From: Roseimicrobium gellanilyticum
GTDB taxonomy: Bacteria > Verrucomicrobiota > Verrucomicrobiia > Verrucomicrobiales > Verrucomicrobiaceae
Length of the DNA: 64,000 nt
Reading direction: 5' to 3'
NCBI RefSeq assembly: GCF_003315205.1
Contig: NZ_QNRR01000003.1
Span: 558,001-622,000, forward strand
The translations under genes and the position numbers were made by a program. Numbering within the stretch: the stretch's first letter is position 1; every line of letters begins with the position of its first letter. Below the pieces are notes generated by a model that was not told the origin of the DNA, did not search any database, and saw only the letters and a list, made by a program, of their open reading frames with translations. Below are positions 61,397 to 64,000 of the stretch, piece by piece.

Positions 61397-62683
61397 TTAC
61401 GCCAGTCCGGTCTGTCGTTTCGAGTGTACCGCAGCGGAGTATTCGCTGCTGTTGAAGTCCACGTACTCTTCGCTGAGGTCCGTGGTGAAGACGTTGTAGC
61501 AGGCGTCGCCGAGATTCAGGTCGATGGTGACGGTGAAGTTCGCCTTGGCGGTGACCTTCTCCAGCTCCTTCACAGGAGTAGAGGTGGCCAGGCCGCCCTT
61601 GGCCGCGCACAATCCTCCAAAGTAGATGTCCACCAGCTCCTCCCTCACCCGGGCGTCGGCATAGCCGACCGCGTGGATGACGCGGCCCCAGTTCGGGTCG
61701 CCACCGTGGAAGGAGCACTTCACCAGCATGGACTTCGCAACCGTCTCAGCGACGGCTTTGGCATCCCGGTGGGTCTTGGCTCCATGGACGCGGATTTCTA
61801 CAAACTTGGTTACGCGCTCGCCATCGCGCACGATCATCTTGGCGAGGTTCATCATCACGTGCTTCAGCGCGGCGCGGAAAATTTCCGTGCAGGGTGACTT
61901 GCTCTTGATCAGCGGCACCTCACTGGCGCCATTCGCCATGACAATCACGGTGTCATTCGTGCTGGTATCACCGTCGATGGTGATGCGGTTGAAAGTCTCT
62001 TCGACGGCGGCGTTCGTGGCTTTCTTGAGCTCTCCCGCCTGAATCTTCGCGTCCGTGGTGATGAAGGCCAGCATGGTGGCCATGTTCGGGCAGATCATGC
62101 CAGCGCCCTTGGCGACGCCCCCCACGCGGAAGGTTGCGCCCTCGCACTCCACCTCGACCGCGAATGTCTTCGGCTTGGTGTCGCTGGTCATGATGGCATG
62201 CATCGCGTCCTCAGAACCGGCCGGGCCGGATTTCAGAGACTGCACAAGATCCTCAATGCGCGGCGTGACCCTCTGCATGGGCATCGGCATGCCGATGATG
62301 CCGGTGGAGCACACGAGTACCTGACGCATTTTCACGCCAAGCTTGTCCGCCGTGGCCTTCGTCATGGCCTTGGCATCTGCGATGCCCTGGGGGCCGGTGC
62401 AAGCGTTGGCGTTGCCGCTGTTCGCGATGATGGCGCGCACGTCGCCCACCTTCACATGTTGCTGCGAGACGCGAACGCATCCGGCCTTCACCTTGTTCGT
62501 GGTGAAACAGGCCTCCGTATGCGTGGGCAGATCGGAGGTGATGAGCGCCAAGTCCAGCCGGGTGGCCGTGGGGTTCTTGATGCCGCAGGAAATCGCGCCC
62601 GCGCGGAAACCCTTCGCGGCAGTCACGCCACCGGCGATCTGCTTGAAGGGAAACTCAACGGCGGATGGGGGCTCCTTGCTCAT
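61397..62683 (-). CDS. argJ: glutamate N-acetyltransferase / ornithine acetyltransferase
   Basis: This 428-residue Ntn-hydrolase-like enzyme recycles the acetyl group from N-acetylornithine to glutamate and is processed into two chains. The autocleavage site is AKGAGMICPNMATMLAF, before the nucleophilic Thr. Other marks are ANSGNANACTGPQG, CSTGIIGMPMPM, ITIDGDTSTNDTV and GGDPNWGRVIHA. The presence of ArgJ indicates the cyclic acetyl pathway, so argA may be dispensable. It lies 31 bases after argC. Confidence 0.96.
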   Translation of the reverse strand: MSKEPPSAVEFPFKQIAGGVTAAKGFRAGAISCGIKNPTATRLDLALITSDLPTHTEACFTTNKVKAGCVRVSQQHVKVGDVRAIIANSGNANACTGPQGIADAKAMTKATADKLGVKMRQVLVCSTGIIGMPMPMQRVTPRIEDLVQSLKSGPAGSEDAMHAIMTSDTKPKTFAVEVECEGATFRVGGVAKGAGMICPNMATMLAFITTDAKIQAGELKKATNAAVEETFNRITIDGDTSTNDTVIVMANGASEVPLIKSKSPCTEIFRAALKHVMMNLAKMIVRDGERVTKFVEIRVHGAKTHRDAKAVAETVAKSMLVKCSFHGGDPNWGRVIHAVGYADARVREELVDIYFGGLCAAKGGLATSTPVKELEKVTAKANFTVTIDLNLGDACYNVFTTDLSEEYVDFNSSEYSAAVHSKRQTGLA

Positions 62684-62714
62684 GGATTTCTACGGGAGTG
62701 CTGAGGGAAAGCAC

Positions 62715-63764
62715 TTAGACGACCATGAGGCCCGTTTCTTCCGGGAATCCATGGACGAGATTGAAGTTTTGCACGGCCTGGCCGGAGGCTCCCTTCACCA
62801 GGTTGTCCTCCGTGCTCATGAGAATGAGGCGTCCGGCACGTTCGTCGAACGCCCAGCCCACATCGATGAAATTGGTGCTCGTGATGTTCTTCGTGTCCGG
62901 GCACTGGTTCTTGCCCAGCAGCCGCACAAAGGGCCTGCCAGCGTACGCGGAGGCATAGGCGGCACTCACATCGTCGATGGTCACGCCTTCGCGCAGTCCG
63001 GCGAAAATGGTGGTGCAGATGCCCTGATTCACCGGAATGAGATGCGTCACAAAGGTGAAGCGCACCTTTCGCCCGGCAGCGAGGTCCAGCTCCTGGCCGA
63101 TCTCACTGACGTGCCGGTGCTTCGGCACGCTGTAGGCGCGTACGCTCTCATTGCACTCGACGAACAGGAAGGGGATGCTCTCCTTGCGTCCAGCACCGCT
63201 CACGCCGCTCATGCTGGAAACCGAAATGGGCGACTCATCCAGCAAGCCTGCTTTCAAGAGCGGCAGCAGCGGAACGAGCACGCTGGTCGGGTAGCAGCCC
63301 GGACAGGCAATGAGCCGGGCGTTCTTGATCTCATCCGCCCGCCATTCGGAGAGGGCATACACCGCCTCATCCAGGAGGGCCGGCGCGGGATGCGCGTGAT
63401 CGTAGTACTCCGCGTACACCTTGGCATCCCGAAGACGGAAGTCCGCGCTGAGGTCGATGACCTTCAACCCGGCCTCCAGCAGGGGACCTGCAAACTCATG
63501 CGCCACGCCGTGAGGCAGGGCGAGGAAGGCGACCGTCGCACCCAGCGCTTTGATGGCCGCCACGTCCGGCGCGATGAACTTCAGAGCCTCCGCCTGGGGG
63601 AATCCGCGCAACCTGGGAAACTCAGACACCAGCGGCTTTCCAGCCAGCGCCCGGGAGGTCACGGCCACGATTTCCGCGTGCGGGTGCAGCAGCAACAGAC
63701 GCAGGAGCTCTCTGCCTGAGTAGCCACTGGCGCCGACCACTGCGACTTTCACCGGGGAGGACAT
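62715..63764 (-). CDS. argC: N-acetyl-gamma-glutamyl-phosphate reductase
   Basis: The ATG at 63764 gives 349 residues beginning MSSPVKVAVVGASGYSGREL, the NADP-binding start typical of ArgC; an ATG at 63797 would add 11 residues. The catalytic Cys is in IACPGCYPTSVLVPL, with the family motifs MSGVSGAGRK and HRHVSEIGQ. It reduces N-acetylglutamyl phosphate to the semialdehyde. It is the first gene of the argC-J-B-D-F cluster; no Shine-Dalgarno sequence is evident before either start. Confidence 0.95.
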   Translation of the reverse strand: MSSPVKVAVVGASGYSGRELLRLLLLHPHAEIVAVTSRALAGKPLVSEFPRLRGFPQAEALKFIAPDVAAIKALGATVAFLALPHGVAHEFAGPLLEAGLKVIDLSADFRLRDAKVYAEYYDHAHPAPALLDEAVYALSEWRADEIKNARLIACPGCYPTSVLVPLLPLLKAGLLDESPISVSSMSGVSGAGRKESIPFLFVECNESVRAYSVPKHRHVSEIGQELDLAAGRKVRFTFVTHLIPVNQGICTTIFAGLREGVTIDDVSAAYASAYAGRPFVRLLGKNQCPDTKNITSTNFIDVGWAFDERAGRLILMSTEDNLVKGASGQAVQNFNLVHGFPEETGLMVV

Positions 63765-63824
63765 GTTTTTTTGGGAGGGGGCGGAGTATGTGATCATGTG
63801 GGGCAGAAGCAAGGCGATTCACAC

Positions 63825-63848
63825 TTGTTCACGAAGAAAGTTGTTCAC
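63825..63848. promoter_or_regulatory. direct repeat TTGTTCAC upstream of argC, candidate operator
   Basis: TTGTTCAC occurs at 63825-63832 and 63841-63848, a 16-base period, 61-84 bases before the argC ATG. A second stretch with partial symmetry (ATTCATGGATGCATTC, from about 63852) follows. The region 63813-64000 has no gene and should hold the arg operon promoter. ArgR boxes of the E. coli type are not clearly matched. Confidence 0.35.
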
Positions 63849-64000
63849 ATGGATTCATGGATGCATTCGCCTAAAATGCTTACGTTTTGCAAAGCGATTC
63901 AGCTTGAGCCTGACACTCCCCCTTTTCCGTTTTTCGTGAGAAAGATGCATCAGACACTTGCAATCAGGCGCGCTTCATCCAGACTGCCCGTCCTGCCAAC

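Overview
The window (about 60% G+C in ordinary regions) looks like a chromosomal segment of a free-living Verrucomicrobiota bacterium of the Verrucomicrobiaceae type, or a close PVC relative. The clues are a pilin-like secreted protein with a prepilin leader, many ECF sigma factors with unusual tails, large secreted proteins with thrombospondin-3-type Asp-rich repeats, frequent absence of clear Shine-Dalgarno sequences, and palindromic interspersed elements. This is inference from gene style; no rRNA or other marker is present.

Layout. 1-2.4 kb: a TolC/HlyD-type efflux pair, cut by the left edge. 2.6-11.6 kb: a secreted glycoside hydrolase, tRNA-Lys(CTT), an A-type Fe-S carrier, a UvrD/PcrA helicase, an unusual fusion of an HldE-like nucleotidyltransferase with PurN, an MsbA-like ABC exporter and a PfkB kinase. 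11.8-16.5 kb: a BON-OmpA envelope protein paired with a membrane protein carrying five FTLWT-type repeats, then thiE, a sugar nucleotidyltransferase and a hypothetical gene. 16.5-23.7 kb (minus strand): a palindromic element, tsaB-tsaE-thiL-CPBP protease, sppA, nnr, an amidase and a pilin-like protein.

24.1-30.5 kb is the most interesting region. A 1417-residue secreted Asp-rich repeat protein ends in an HExxH metallopeptidase-like tip. Its stop codon overlaps (ATGA) the start of a small lipoprotein gene, and that gene is followed by two paralogues. Between the first and second paralogue lie a start-less ORF encoding a hydrophobic plus KRRK anchor-like tail, and a displaced remnant of the toxin tip that again ends in ATGA over the next paralogue. 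This is the organisation of a polymorphic toxin-immunity locus with an orphan cassette. The lipoprotein family is not one I recognise.

30.5-41 kb: a glycoside hydrolase, an ECF sigma factor, a four-gene MacAB-TolC-like export operon, a sigma factor with a small membrane partner, and a secreted protein with an internal duplication. 41-46 kb: a ROK regulator, an MFS transporter and a Gfo/Idh oxidoreductase, divergent from an SsuD-like monooxygenase. 46-53.6 kb: recG, a histone-deacetylase-family hydrolase, a DUF1275 protein, bioA and a membrane-anchored sigma factor with a SurA-like tail. 53.7-57.4 kb: an NtrC-like activator whose receiver phospho-site is Glu, divergent from glnB, which has a near-consensus sigma-54 promoter and an upstream palindrome. 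57.4-58 kb: a long palindromic element and a possible orphan antitoxin. 58-64 kb: an arginine cluster argC-J-B-D-F on the minus strand.
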